Made by a program: the position numbers and the translations under genes. From the NCBI GenBank assembly GCA_965649105.1, contig CBFGJP010000050.1, forward strand, positions 1 to 19,141: DNA of 19,141 bases. Direction: 5' to 3'. Origin of the DNA: JAOAFX01 sp965649105 (GTDB lineage Bacteria > Hydrothermota > Tepidihabitantia > SM23-42 > JAOAFX01). How positions within the stretch are numbered: position 1 is the first letter of the stretch; each line of letters begins with the position of its first letter. This document shows, piece by piece, positions 8,400-16,061 of this stretch. A model generated the notes under the pieces. That model did no database searches and was not told where the DNA came from. It saw nothing but the letters and a program-made list of their open reading frames with translations.

Positions 8400-9677
8400 T
8401 TATAATCTCCTCAATATCTTTCTAACAATTTCTTCAAATTTCATTGCCCTTGATGCTTTGGCCAGTATTACTTCTCCGCCCTTCAAAATCCTCAATAAAT
8501 AATTAACCAGTTTATCTCGATCATTAAAATGTATCCCATTATACATTTCTGCTTGCAGACCAAAAGTAAGAAGATGATCACTGTGTTCTTTGGCATAAGT
8601 ACCAATCTCACGATGAAATCTTTCTGATTCATTACCTAACTCCAGCATGTCACCCAGGATTAAGATTTTTCTTCTTTTTAAAAGGCTGATAAAATCTATT
8701 GCTGACTTCATAGAAGCGGGATTGGCATTATAGGTATCATTTATTATCAACAAGTCATTGATTCTTATCGGTTCCATTCTTCCCTTTTCGGGCAATATCT
8801 TTTTTATGGCTGTTCTTCGTTTCTCCAGTTCTATCCCCAGTTCTTCTGTAACTTTTAGTGCAATAAAACAATTGTATACATTACTCATACCAAGAAGAGA
8901 TGTGGAAAATTGGATGCCTTTATAACAAAATAACGAACCATATTCCGTTATCTGGATATCCTTTATTTCACCAAAAGAAAATCTCAAAATATTACTCTTT
9001 TGAATGCCGTCTACGCCCGGTCCAATAAAACCAATTCCCCTGGAAGGCAAGGATTCTATCAATGTAAGTTTCTCTCGCTTGACACCATCGATCGATCCCA
9101 GGCCCTTAAGATGACCCGGACCGATATTTGTAATTATGCCCACCAAAGGATGCGCTATTTCACAAAGTCTTTTTATCTCTCCAGGATTACTCGTTCCCAT
9201 TTCCAGGACCACATAATCTTCATCTCCCGAGATCTCAAAAAGAGTCAAAGGAAGACCAATCAGGGAGTTATAACTACGTTTAGTCCACAAAACTTTGAAT
9301 TGTGTAGATAAGATAGTGGCGATCAAATTTTTAACCGTTGTCTTTCCGTTTGTTCCGGTAATAGCAATTATTGGCAAATCGAAGTTATCCCGGTAAAAAT
9401 GAGCAAGTTCACCCAGTGCAAAAAGGGTATTATTTACTAAAATTTCTTTGGAAGTACCGGTTTTATTCTGCACTACAATGCCCGCTGCACCTTTATTTAA
9501 TGCATCTTTTGTGAAATTATGGCCATCGGTATTTTCGCCCTTCAAAGCAAAAAATAATTCTCCCGGGGTAAGCGTCCGTGAATCAATGCTCACGCCTCGG
9601 ACCAATTCATTACCATTATCTTTATATTCACCGTGCATTACTCGCACTGCTTTTTCTATCATCATTTCATAATACAT
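8400..9677 (-). CDS. murF: UDP-MurNAc-tripeptide--D-Ala-D-Ala ligase MurF
   Basis: MurF adds the D-Ala-D-Ala dipeptide, completing the UDP-MurNAc-pentapeptide. The protein has 425 residues. The N-terminal substrate domain carries SIDSRTLTPGELFFALKG, followed by the P-loop TGTNGKTTVKN, EMGTSNPGEI, NIGPGHLKGLGS, NDTYNANPASMKSA and ILGDMLELG, all typical of MurF. The start is uncertain: the ATG at 9677 overlaps the murE end by 11 bases, and ATGs at 9665 and 9662 are possible. None has a strong ribosome-binding site, consistent with coupling to murE. Confidence 0.96.
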   Translation of the reverse strand: MYYEMMIEKAVRVMHGEYKDNGNELVRGVSIDSRTLTPGELFFALKGENTDGHNFTKDALNKGAAGIVVQNKTGTSKEILVNNTLFALGELAHFYRDNFDLPIIAITGTNGKTTVKNLIATILSTQFKVLWTKRSYNSLIGLPLTLFEISGDEDYVVLEMGTSNPGEIKRLCEIAHPLVGIITNIGPGHLKGLGSIDGVKREKLTLIESLPSRGIGFIGPGVDGIQKSNILRFSFGEIKDIQITEYGSLFCYKGIQFSTSLLGMSNVYNCFIALKVTEELGIELEKRRTAIKKILPEKGRMEPIRINDLLIINDTYNANPASMKSAIDFISLLKRRKILILGDMLELGNESERFHREIGTYAKEHSDHLLTFGLQAEMYNGIHFNDRDKLVNYLLRILKGGEVILAKASRAMKFEEIVRKILRRL

Positions 9678-11100
9678 AATCTTTTAATCCCAAGATATTT
9701 CTCACCACTTTAACATCATCAAATGGTATAACTTTATCTTTGAGGATTTGATACTCCTCATGACCCTTACCGGCAATAACTAAAATATCATCTGGATTTT
9801 TCATTTTGATTCCGTATGCTATAGCCTCTTCCCGTTCCGGCATAACTTTAAAATTATCACCTTTTATGCCCGATTGAATATCCTTAATAATACTTTCAGG
9901 ATCCTCACTTCTTGGATTATCCGAAGTTATAATAACAAAATCTGCATTTTCACTTGCAATCCGTCCCATCTCGGGACGTTTTTTCTGATCCCTGTCGCCT
10001 CCACAGCCAAAAATTATTAATAATCTTCCAGTTGTATATTTACGCAGCGATTTTAATAGATTGCCTATGGCAACGGGCGTATGGGCAAAATCGACAAATA
10101 TATTATCATGAACACACTCCATTCGTCCCCTCACACCCTCGAGCGCTTCAATACCGTTTTTAATTACATCAAAATCAAGCCCGAGTGCCACACCGGTCGC
10201 AAAACTTGCTAAAATATTATAGGCGTTAAAGGTTCCTATCAATTTTGAATTGATCTGATATTTCGCATTTTTGTAAAAAATATCAAGTTTTAAGCCAGAA
10301 ATAGCATCGCTTACAATAATACCTTTTATTGTGGTATCTTTGCCGAATCCATAACTCAAAATATTTTTAATTTTTAATTTTTTGATATCTTCAGCCACCG
10401 GTTCATCCTGATTATAAATTGCATATCCATCAGGTTTTAATAAATCAAAAAGATGAAGTTTTGTATTTTTATAATCTTCAATTGTTTTATGAAAATCAAG
10501 GTGGTCCTGCGAAAGATTGGTAAATATCGCTATTTCGAATTTAAGTTCTTCTACCCTATTCAGAGCCAGGGCGTGCGAAGAAACTTCCATTACCACACTC
10601 TTTGCACCTTCCTTACGAAACCCATCGATCAATTTGAATATTTCAAGACTTTCTGGAGTTGTCCTTTCTGCTTTTATTTTGGTTTTCCCAATATAATAAA
10701 TTGTTCCGATCAAACCTGGTTCCAAGCCGGCTTTTTTTAATATTGAATGTATTAAAAATGTTGTCGTTGTTTTTCCGTTTGTCCCAGTTACCCCAATAAT
10801 TTTCAGATTCGAAAAATCCCCATAAAAATTTTTTGCGATCCGGCCCATAATTTTTCTTGTATCATCAAAAACAATCTGCGGAAGGGAACTATCAACCCTT
10901 TCCTGAGTCGCAATTGCAACTGCACCGAGTTCTTCCACCTGTTTGATGAATCTATGACCATCATAATTATTGCCTTTAAGCGCAATAAAAAGAGTCCCCG
11001 GTTTAACCCTGCGTGAATCAAATTCAATTGCTTCAACTCTACTATCTCTAAAATTATATACCCGACAGTTTAAACCATCTATAAGTTCACTTAATCGCAT
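9667..11100 (-). CDS. murE: UDP-MurNAc-dipeptide--2,6-diaminopimelate ligase MurE
   Basis: MurE adds the third residue of the stem peptide. The DNPR motif (about 394-397, in TSDNPRSEDP) is the signature of enzymes that use meso-diaminopimelate rather than lysine, so the cell wall should be of the mDAP type. Other motifs are FDSRRVKPGTLFIALKG, the P-loop TGTNGKTTT (about 105-113), EVSSHAL, TNLSQDHLDFH and GCGGDRDQKKRP. I chose the ATG at 11100 (477 residues, starting MRLSELIDGL), which matches the family N-terminus. The longer frame begins with a TTG deep inside the PBP gene. The start overlaps the PBP stop by 14 bases and lacks a clear Shine-Dalgarno sequence, suggesting coupled translation. 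Confidence 0.96.
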   Translation of the reverse strand: MRLSELIDGLNCRVYNFRDSRVEAIEFDSRRVKPGTLFIALKGNNYDGHRFIKQVEELGAVAIATQERVDSSLPQIVFDDTRKIMGRIAKNFYGDFSNLKIIGVTGTNGKTTTTFLIHSILKKAGLEPGLIGTIYYIGKTKIKAERTTPESLEIFKLIDGFRKEGAKSVVMEVSSHALALNRVEELKFEIAIFTNLSQDHLDFHKTIEDYKNTKLHLFDLLKPDGYAIYNQDEPVAEDIKKLKIKNILSYGFGKDTTIKGIIVSDAISGLKLDIFYKNAKYQINSKLIGTFNAYNILASFATGVALGLDFDVIKNGIEALEGVRGRMECVHDNIFVDFAHTPVAIGNLLKSLRKYTTGRLLIIFGCGGDRDQKKRPEMGRIASENADFVIITSDNPRSEDPESIIKDIQSGIKGDNFKVMPEREEAIAYGIKMKNPDDILVIAGKGHEEYQILKDKVIPFDDVKVVRNILGLKDYVL

Positions 11101-12712
11101 ATTGTAAATTCGTTGCCTGACAAATACTTTGGGCAACCTTTTTAAATAACGGAGCAACTATATTACCGGCCCACATTCCTTTTTTGGGTTCATCAATGAG
11201 AAGGGCAACAAGATATTCGGGCTCTTCAGCCGGAAAATATCCAATGAATGTTGTAATTATTGCTGAATCAGAATATTTCCCATCAACAACCTTCTGTGCA
11301 GTCCCGGTTTTTCCTGCAATTCTCATTCCATCGATCTTGGCTTCTATACCACTACCATCTTCAACGACGCTGCATAATATATCAGTTACCCGACGGGCAA
11401 TTTCTTCATCCATTACACGCCGAATTTTTAACGCCTTTGCTTGATAAGTAATACTGGTTTTGTTCATCACTCTTTGAACAATGAAAGGTTTATTCAAGAT
11501 ACCACCGTTGGCAACTGCCTGATATGCAAAAGCTAACTGTAAAAGGTTACAGGTTATCCCCTGCCCAAAAAGTAATGTCGCAAACTCAATATTATTCAAC
11601 TTTTTTTCTTTCATCAATCTGCCGCGCGCCTCACCTGGGAGTTCTATACCGGTCACCTGAGTAAAACCGAAATCTTTAATTAAAAGGAGAAAATTTTCTT
11701 TGTCAAATTTTTGTGATAATTCTACCATCACCACATTACTGGAATGGGCAATTGCCTGACGCAGAGTTAATGTACCGAAATTTTTATGATCATTAATAGT
11801 ATGGCCGTCAATTTTTATTTTACCGCCATGGGTACCAAATTTTTCGTTTTCTTTTATACCGTTTTGCAGAGCATAGACAAGCCCTAAGAGTTTGAATGTG
11901 GAACCCGGTTCAAACTCATCGCAGATAACCAGATTCCTTTGTTTTTTCTCTAAATCAATGTTAACCATTGCAAAAATCTCGCCTGTTTTAGGATTGACTA
12001 TTAAACCCGCACCCCCCTTTGCTTCTTCCCTTTTCATGCATTCCAATAGATTTGAATAAAGAATTGTTTGCATTTGTAGATCAATTGTAAGATATAGATC
12101 TTGTCCTGGAACGGGTTCTTTTTCAGGATATTTATAATACGGGAATATATCTCCATCTGGTTCTTTTTGATAAACTATAAATCCATTCTTACCGGTAAGG
12201 ATATTATCAAATAACAATTCAAGTCCTTCTAAGCCCCGGTTATCGATACTACATTTCCCAATCAAACTTCCGAATATCTCTGGCATATTATAGATTCTGT
12301 TTAAATCATGAGTAAATCCGATGCTCGGATCATCGAGTTTTAAATACGTATCACGTTTCTTCATGTTTACTTTTCTTTCTATCCAAAAAAATTTATTCTT
12401 CTCAATCAGTGCCTTTATTTCACTTAATGGCCGTTCAGAGATTTCTGCAATTCCTCGGGCGAGCTTGTTTTTATTCGGCGAATATACCGGTGTACAGAAG
12501 ACGGAAAAACATGGTTCGGAAAGAGCTAAGGGCAAACCATTGCGGTCATAGATATTACCTCTTGTTCCACAAAATACTATCTTCTTCTGATGTTCACGCC
12601 GTGATAAATCTTGATAGTGTTTATATCTAATGCATTGGATAAAGAAGATATAGCCAAAGAAAATAAATGAAACGGTAAAGAGTAGCGTATTAAAAATTTT
12701 TATCTTCTTCAT
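11087..12712 (-). CDS. ftsI: class B penicillin-binding protein (FtsI/PBP3 family)
   Basis: This is the septal D,D-transpeptidase that cross-links new peptidoglycan with FtsW. The 541 residues comprise a short cytoplasmic start, one membrane anchor (about 7-26), a dimerisation/pedestal domain opening with GTRGNIYDRNG (49-59) and the transpeptidase domain. The active-site motifs are STFK with nucleophile Ser271 and Lys274, SSN at 324-326 and KTGT at 468-471. It ends soon after the transpeptidase domain, so there are no PASTA repeats. It overlaps the ftsL-like stop by 4 bases. Its position between ftsL and murE identifies it as the division PBP rather than the elongation PBP2. Confidence 0.95.
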   Translation of the reverse strand: MKKIKIFNTLLFTVSFIFFGYIFFIQCIRYKHYQDLSRREHQKKIVFCGTRGNIYDRNGLPLALSEPCFSVFCTPVYSPNKNKLARGIAEISERPLSEIKALIEKNKFFWIERKVNMKKRDTYLKLDDPSIGFTHDLNRIYNMPEIFGSLIGKCSIDNRGLEGLELLFDNILTGKNGFIVYQKEPDGDIFPYYKYPEKEPVPGQDLYLTIDLQMQTILYSNLLECMKREEAKGGAGLIVNPKTGEIFAMVNIDLEKKQRNLVICDEFEPGSTFKLLGLVYALQNGIKENEKFGTHGGKIKIDGHTINDHKNFGTLTLRQAIAHSSNVVMVELSQKFDKENFLLLIKDFGFTQVTGIELPGEARGRLMKEKKLNNIEFATLLFGQGITCNLLQLAFAYQAVANGGILNKPFIVQRVMNKTSITYQAKALKIRRVMDEEIARRVTDILCSVVEDGSGIEAKIDGMRIAGKTGTAQKVVDGKYSDSAIITTFIGYFPAEEPEYLVALLIDEPKKGMWAGNIVAPLFKKVAQSICQATNLQYAIK

Positions 12713-12960
12713 TTTATCACTCCAATAACATCATCCTTGGTAGGAAAGATAAAGCCATGTTTTTTTGCCTCTGTTTCTATCCGAGCGAGGTTGGATAAAG
12801 ATGCAACTTTAGCGATTAACCCGGATTTTTCATTTTTTAATTCCTGAACCTGGTTTTTCAACTGCTCTTTTCTTATGTTGAATTTGACCAATTCACTCTC
12901 AATATAAACAAGTCCAAACAGATATAAAACAACCAGTAAAAATATTAACAAAAAGCGCAT
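12709..12960 (-). CDS. ftsL: FtsL-like septal coiled-coil protein
   Basis: This is an 83-residue bitopic protein with an N-terminal membrane segment (about 3-20), followed by a heptad-like charged stretch with leucines (about 25-60) and a short C-terminal tail containing KKHGFIFPTKDDV. The last part resembles the end of FtsL/FtsB/DivIC proteins, where a conserved short segment follows the coiled coil. The gene lies in the ftsL position between rsmH and the PBP gene, overlapping rsmH by 16 bases and the PBP gene by 4. FtsL forms a complex with FtsB and FtsQ that controls FtsW-FtsI. Sequence alone cannot separate FtsL from DivIC; the position decides it. Confidence 0.8.
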   Translation of the reverse strand: MRFLLIFLLVVLYLFGLVYIESELVKFNIRKEQLKNQVQELKNEKSGLIAKVASLSNLARIETEAKKHGFIFPTKDDVIGVIK

Positions 12961-13823
12961 TTTTCCACAACCCTCATTCGGGCACTTCTTGCCGAAGGAT
13001 TTTTGCGAATTTCTTCCAATGGCGGTTTTATTACTTTTTTGTTCAATCTCTTTATAATCTCTCTTTGTTCAAAGTCTCTAAATATTTTCTTTACAATTCG
13101 ATCTTCACCCGAGTGATAGGCAATCACAATTAATCTTCCTCCTGAAGATAGTAGTGCGATCGCCTTGGCAAGCCCCTCTTTTAAATTATTCAATTCATCA
13201 TTTGTCCAAATGCGCAATGCCTGGAAAACCCGATGCAAGTTTTTTTTCAAAAATCTCCCTGAGAATTTTGTTTCTACCAATCTCCGTAAATCCAATGTCG
13301 TATTCAGATTATGGCGATTTTCAAATATAGTTTTTGCTAAGGCACGGGCATTTGGAACATCACCATAATTTTTCAAAACATTAAATATTTCTTCTTTGTC
13401 GGCGGTTCGCAACTTTCTATAGAGAGGAACTGATTTAGGAGACATCTGCATCAATAATTTGCCCTCAAGATTAAAGCTAAAACCCCGTTCAGGTGTAGTA
13501 AGTTGATGAAGGGATGCACCAAGGTCAAAAAGTATCCCATCAAGTTTTTTGATATTCAACTCGTTCATTATCGTATCCAGATTGACAAAATTGCCTTCAT
13601 AAAGAGTGACACGTTCTTTTAAATCGCCCAAATTTATACGGATAAAATTCAATGCTGCAGAATCTTGATCAATGCCTATGAAACGGGCACGATGGGTTTT
13701 TTTAAGCATCATAAGAAGATGGCCACCACCACCAACAGTGCAATCACAATAAATACCATTTTCTTTTAATCCCATCCAGGAAATAACTTCATTGACAAGA
13801 ACCGGCTCGTGAAATTTATTCAC
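12945..13823 (-). CDS. rsmH: 16S rRNA (cytosine-1402-N4)-methyltransferase RsmH (MraW)
   Basis: RsmH methylates N4 of C1402 in 16S rRNA at the ribosomal P site, using S-adenosylmethionine. The 292 residues match the family. The N-terminal FHEPVL block is followed by the SAM-binding loop CTVGGGGH (28-35), FDLGASLHQL (99-108), ERGFSF (112-117), QALRIWTNDEL (201-211), YHSGEDRIVK (236-245) and NPSARSARMRV (275-285). Most relatives read YHSLEDR at the penultimate block. The start is a GTG (13823-13821) 8 bases after the STAS stop with no evident Shine-Dalgarno sequence; the FHEPVL block right after it supports this start. The 3' end overlaps the ftsL-like gene. Confidence 0.96.
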   Translation of the reverse strand: MNKFHEPVLVNEVISWMGLKENGIYCDCTVGGGGHLLMMLKKTHRARFIGIDQDSAALNFIRINLGDLKERVTLYEGNFVNLDTIMNELNIKKLDGILFDLGASLHQLTTPERGFSFNLEGKLLMQMSPKSVPLYRKLRTADKEEIFNVLKNYGDVPNARALAKTIFENRHNLNTTLDLRRLVETKFSGRFLKKNLHRVFQALRIWTNDELNNLKEGLAKAIALLSSGGRLIVIAYHSGEDRIVKKIFRDFEQREIIKRLNKKVIKPPLEEIRKNPSARSARMRVVEKCAFC

Positions 13824-13831
13824 ATCAGCGA

Positions 13832-14173
13832 TTACTGAAAACTCTTTAATGCGGCACGTCGCGTTGGATAGATTTCAAATGGATAGAAACCATAAAGTCT
13901 CAGGATATTATAAAGATATGGCGAAACATTGACAAGTTTGATATCGCCCCCGTATTCTTTAAATTTCTTCTGAAATTCAATCAGATCACCAACAATCTTG
14001 TAGTTAATATGCGTAACCCGTGACAAATCAATGATGACATTGAATTCACCGGCTTCAATCATATTTTTTAATTTCTCTGCCATTGTCTCAAACTCCCCTT
14101 CATTAATCTCACCACTGGGGAGAAAGAACGAGACCTTTTTGTTTTTTACTGCTTCAACGATTTGTACCTTCAT
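13832..14173 (-). CDS. STAS-domain protein (anti-sigma-factor-antagonist fold), atypical site
   Basis: The 113 residues fit a single STAS domain: a beta strand and charged helix, then VIIDLSRVTHINYKIVGDLI (46-65), GGDIKLVNVSP (75-85) and a last helix. In SpoIIAA/RsbV-type members the segment after DLSxVxxI reads DSSG, and its serine is phosphorylated by an anti-sigma kinase. Here it reads NYKI (57-60), so that serine is absent. A phosphorylation-switched role is therefore doubtful; a scaffold or partner-binding role is more likely. The gene begins inside the end of mraZ (20-base overlap) with a strong AGGAGG 4-5 bases before its ATG, and ends 8 bases before rsmH. This is not a standard dcw member. 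Its partner is unknown. Confidence 0.85.
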   Translation of the reverse strand: MKVQIVEAVKNKKVSFFLPSGEINEGEFETMAEKLKNMIEAGEFNVIIDLSRVTHINYKIVGDLIEFQKKFKEYGGDIKLVNVSPYLYNILRLYGFYPFEIYPTRRAALKSFQ

Positions 14174-14633
14174 TATACCTCCTTATTTTTTCAATCGTCT
14201 CTGCATCTTCTATATAATGTTTATCTATTTGTTCTTTTATCTTCTGATAATTTTCTGGGGACCATAGACTGAAATAATCAATCTCGCCAACGACTATCAC
14301 GTCCTTTGTTATCCCTGAATACTCCAATAGAAAATCAGGTATTAAAATTCTTCCCTGGGCGTCAAGGTGGTCTTCTTTAATGCCGAAAGTAAAATGCCGA
14401 CGGTATCTTCTTGCCTGAACCTTATCCATTGAAAGTGACAACAATTCTTTATTTTCAAATTCCTGCCAAGTTCTTAATGCATAGACAGCAATTTCGTTAT
14501 CATAACCTGGTGTCATAACTAACTTTCCTTCAGATTCAGCAATTAAAACCATCCGGAACTGACTCGGAATCGCAAGCCTCTTTCGGTCATCAATTATATG
14601 TCTAAAAAATCCTCTAAACCTAATATCTCCCAT
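14154..14633 (-). CDS. mraZ: transcriptional regulator MraZ
   Basis: MraZ is an AbrB-like DNA-binding protein that forms ring oligomers and in E. coli represses its own dcw operon. The 159 residues contain the two SpoVT-AbrB repeats: DDRKRLAIPSQFR near the N-terminus and DAQGRILIPDFL in the second half. An extra C-terminal helix-rich tail makes it slightly longer than the usual 140-150. The ATG at 14633 is preferred over the one at 14648. The predicted transcription start (about 14645) lies downstream of the 14648 codon, and the resulting N-terminus MGDIRFRGFF fits the family. A GGGG (14641-14638) may serve as ribosome-binding site. The operator described separately overlaps this start. Its last codons overlap the STAS gene. 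Confidence 0.94.
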   Translation of the reverse strand: MGDIRFRGFFRHIIDDRKRLAIPSQFRMVLIAESEGKLVMTPGYDNEIAVYALRTWQEFENKELLSLSMDKVQARRYRRHFTFGIKEDHLDAQGRILIPDFLLEYSGITKDVIVVGEIDYFSLWSPENYQKIKEQIDKHYIEDAETIEKIRRYNEGTNR

Positions 14634-14652
14634 TTTTCCCCATTTCATCCCA
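14628..14652 (-). promoter_or_regulatory. MraZ-type operator: three direct repeats at 10-bp spacing
   Basis: On the minus strand TGGGA (14652-14648), TGGGG (14642-14638) and TGGGA (14632-14628) lie exactly 5 bases apart, so the repeat phase is 10 bp, one helical turn. E. coli MraZ is known to bind direct TGGG-type pentamers separated by 5 bases upstream of its own gene. The first repeat shares its T with the -10 box, and the last includes part of the mraZ start codon (ATGGGA). Bound MraZ would cover the -10 end, the predicted transcription start and the start codon. Confidence 0.85.
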
Positions 14653-14679
14653 TTTTACATATTATTTGCAATTTGTCAA
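14652..14679 (-). promoter_or_regulatory. mraZ/dcw operon promoter (sigma-70 type)
   Basis: A perfect -35 box TTGACA (14679-14674), a 16-base spacer and a -10 box TAAAAT (14657-14652) lie just before mraZ. Transcription would begin near 14645, giving a leader of about 12 bases to the ATG at 14633. The -10 box abuts the first MraZ repeat. This is the clearest promoter between the foldase genes and the dcw run and probably drives mraZ through at least the ftsQ-like gene. Confidence 0.75.
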
Positions 14680-14828
14680 GGGGAAAAATGCACTTTAAAT
14701 GGCTAAAATCCAATGAAATTTCAGGAGTTTTTTTGCAGTTTACCTGAACGCTTGAATTTTTCAACATTTACTATCAAAAATTGATAGAGATAAGAAGTGA
14801 TATAAAAATTTTTAATTAAATTAGGTAA
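14653..14828 (-). other. intergenic region between foldase genes and mraZ
   Basis: Apart from the mraZ promoter at its downstream end, this AT-rich stretch contains a perfect 7-base inverted repeat, CTATCAA/TTGATAG, with a 3-base loop (14771-14787). It also contains a looser TTCAGG/CCTGAA pair around 14720-14748. Neither is followed by a run of T on the minus strand, so neither looks like an intrinsic terminator. Read-through from the upstream genes into mraZ remains possible. Confidence 0.5.
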
Positions 14829-16061
14829 TTAGTAATATACTTCTACGAATGTGCGTAATTCAATTTCTTCAATATAGTTACTATATAAATTTTGTAATTC
14901 CTGCCAATAAAGATACTGATATATCTGTTCCCTCATTTCATCAAAGCTCATTATTTTTTCAGGAATCTTTTCCCGTGCATAAAGCAAATGATAACCATCC
15001 GGGGTTAATAACGGCTCACTTACATCCCCGGCTTCTAAATTTTTAACGATCTCATCGTAAGGTGGTGTGAATTGTTTAATAAAAAACTCTCCAATATCAA
15101 CCTCGGGTACAACCGAATAAATTTTCGCGAGGCTATCAAAATCTGCACCATTTTTTACAAAGCCTCTTATTTTTTCCGCAAGTTTTTCGCACCTCAGGGT
15201 ATCAGATTTTGTGGGCAAAACCTTTATCAATATCTGCCTCGCAAGTACCCAGTCACTACCTTTGTTTAAAACCTCTACAATGTGATAGCCAAACCGAGTG
15301 GGGAATGGCTGTGATATTACCCCTGGTTTAAGCGAAAAAATTACTCGCTCAAATTCTTCAATTACCTCACCTTTTTTTATCCTTCCCAACATTCCACCAT
15401 TTTTTTTAGAATTTTCATCCTCAGAAAATTCTCGGGCGATGGTAGCAAAATCAGCACCTCCCATCAATAACTGATAAATTTCAACCGCCCTTTCAAATCC
15501 CTTTTTTAGAGAATCCTCACTCGGTCTGATAGTAATTAAAATATGTGCAAGCTTTATTCTGCCTGGAAGAACAGCAATGGAATCTTTGTTTTCTTCGTAA
15601 AATTTTTTAACTGCAATCGGAGAGATCATAATCTTCGCCGCCAGTTTTTTCTGAACTATCTGTTGCATCAGAACTTCTGTTCTTATACTATCTTCATAGT
15701 TCCTCTTCAACTCGTCAACCGTAATCCCCTGGGATTCAAGTGCCTTATAAAAATCTGCCTCTGAAGGGAATCTTTGTTTCACTAATTCCAATCTTTCCTG
15801 AACACGCTTTAATATTTCTTCTCTGGAAACTGATATTGACTCTTTTTCTGCCTGCATCAGTAATAGTTTCCTTGAAACTAAAGCATTTATTACATTAGAT
15901 CTTACTTCTTCGTCACTAGAAAAATTTCTCCGCACAACCGGATCAGCAGAAATAAAAGATGTGTATTCTCGAACTTCGCTTTCTAAAATTATATCATCAT
16001 TAACTACGGCAACAATTCTATCAGCAAGAGTCGATAATACAAAAAGTAGAATTAGACTCAT
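14829..16061 (-). CDS. surA: SurA-like periplasmic chaperone with two parvulin domains
   Basis: This is an exported peptidyl-prolyl isomerase/chaperone expected to escort outer-membrane proteins. A short signal peptide (about residues 1-13) precedes DRIVAVVNDDIILESEV, the typical SurA N-terminal start. A helical chaperone domain follows to about 165. Parvulin domain 1 (about 168-265) is canonical, with LAHILI, NGGMLGRIKKGE and PTRFGYHIVEV. Parvulin domain 2 (about 272-365) is degenerate: the active-site histidine position reads ARQILI and the GGxLG turn is VDIGEF, so it is probably inactive as an isomerase. At 410 residues with two PPIase domains it matches SurA in layout. It overlaps the preceding lipoprotein gene by ATGA and ends about 195 bases before mraZ. 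Confidence 0.85.
   Translation of the reverse strand: MSLILLFVLSTLADRIVAVVNDDIILESEVREYTSFISADPVVRRNFSSDEEVRSNVINALVSRKLLLMQAEKESISVSREEILKRVQERLELVKQRFPSEADFYKALESQGITVDELKRNYEDSIRTEVLMQQIVQKKLAAKIMISPIAVKKFYEENKDSIAVLPGRIKLAHILITIRPSEDSLKKGFERAVEIYQLLMGGADFATIAREFSEDENSKKNGGMLGRIKKGEVIEEFERVIFSLKPGVISQPFPTRFGYHIVEVLNKGSDWVLARQILIKVLPTKSDTLRCEKLAEKIRGFVKNGADFDSLAKIYSVVPEVDIGEFFIKQFTPPYDEIVKNLEAGDVSEPLLTPDGYHLLYAREKIPEKIMSFDEMREQIYQYLYWQELQNLYSNYIEEIELRTFVEVYY

Noticed and set aside
11101..11157. Longer murE with a TTG start
   Set aside because: The extra 19 residues lie inside the PBP gene, do not resemble MurE N-termini, and the ATG at 11100 matches the family start.
14634..14648. Upstream ATG at 14648 as the mraZ start
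   Set aside because: It lies at or upstream of the predicted transcription start and inside the operator. The ATG at 14633 gives the family-like N-terminus.
14771..14787. Perfect inverted repeat CTATCAA/TTGATAG as a terminator after the SurA-like gene
   Set aside because: The stem is AT-rich and no T-run follows on the minus strand. It may be an operator or nothing.
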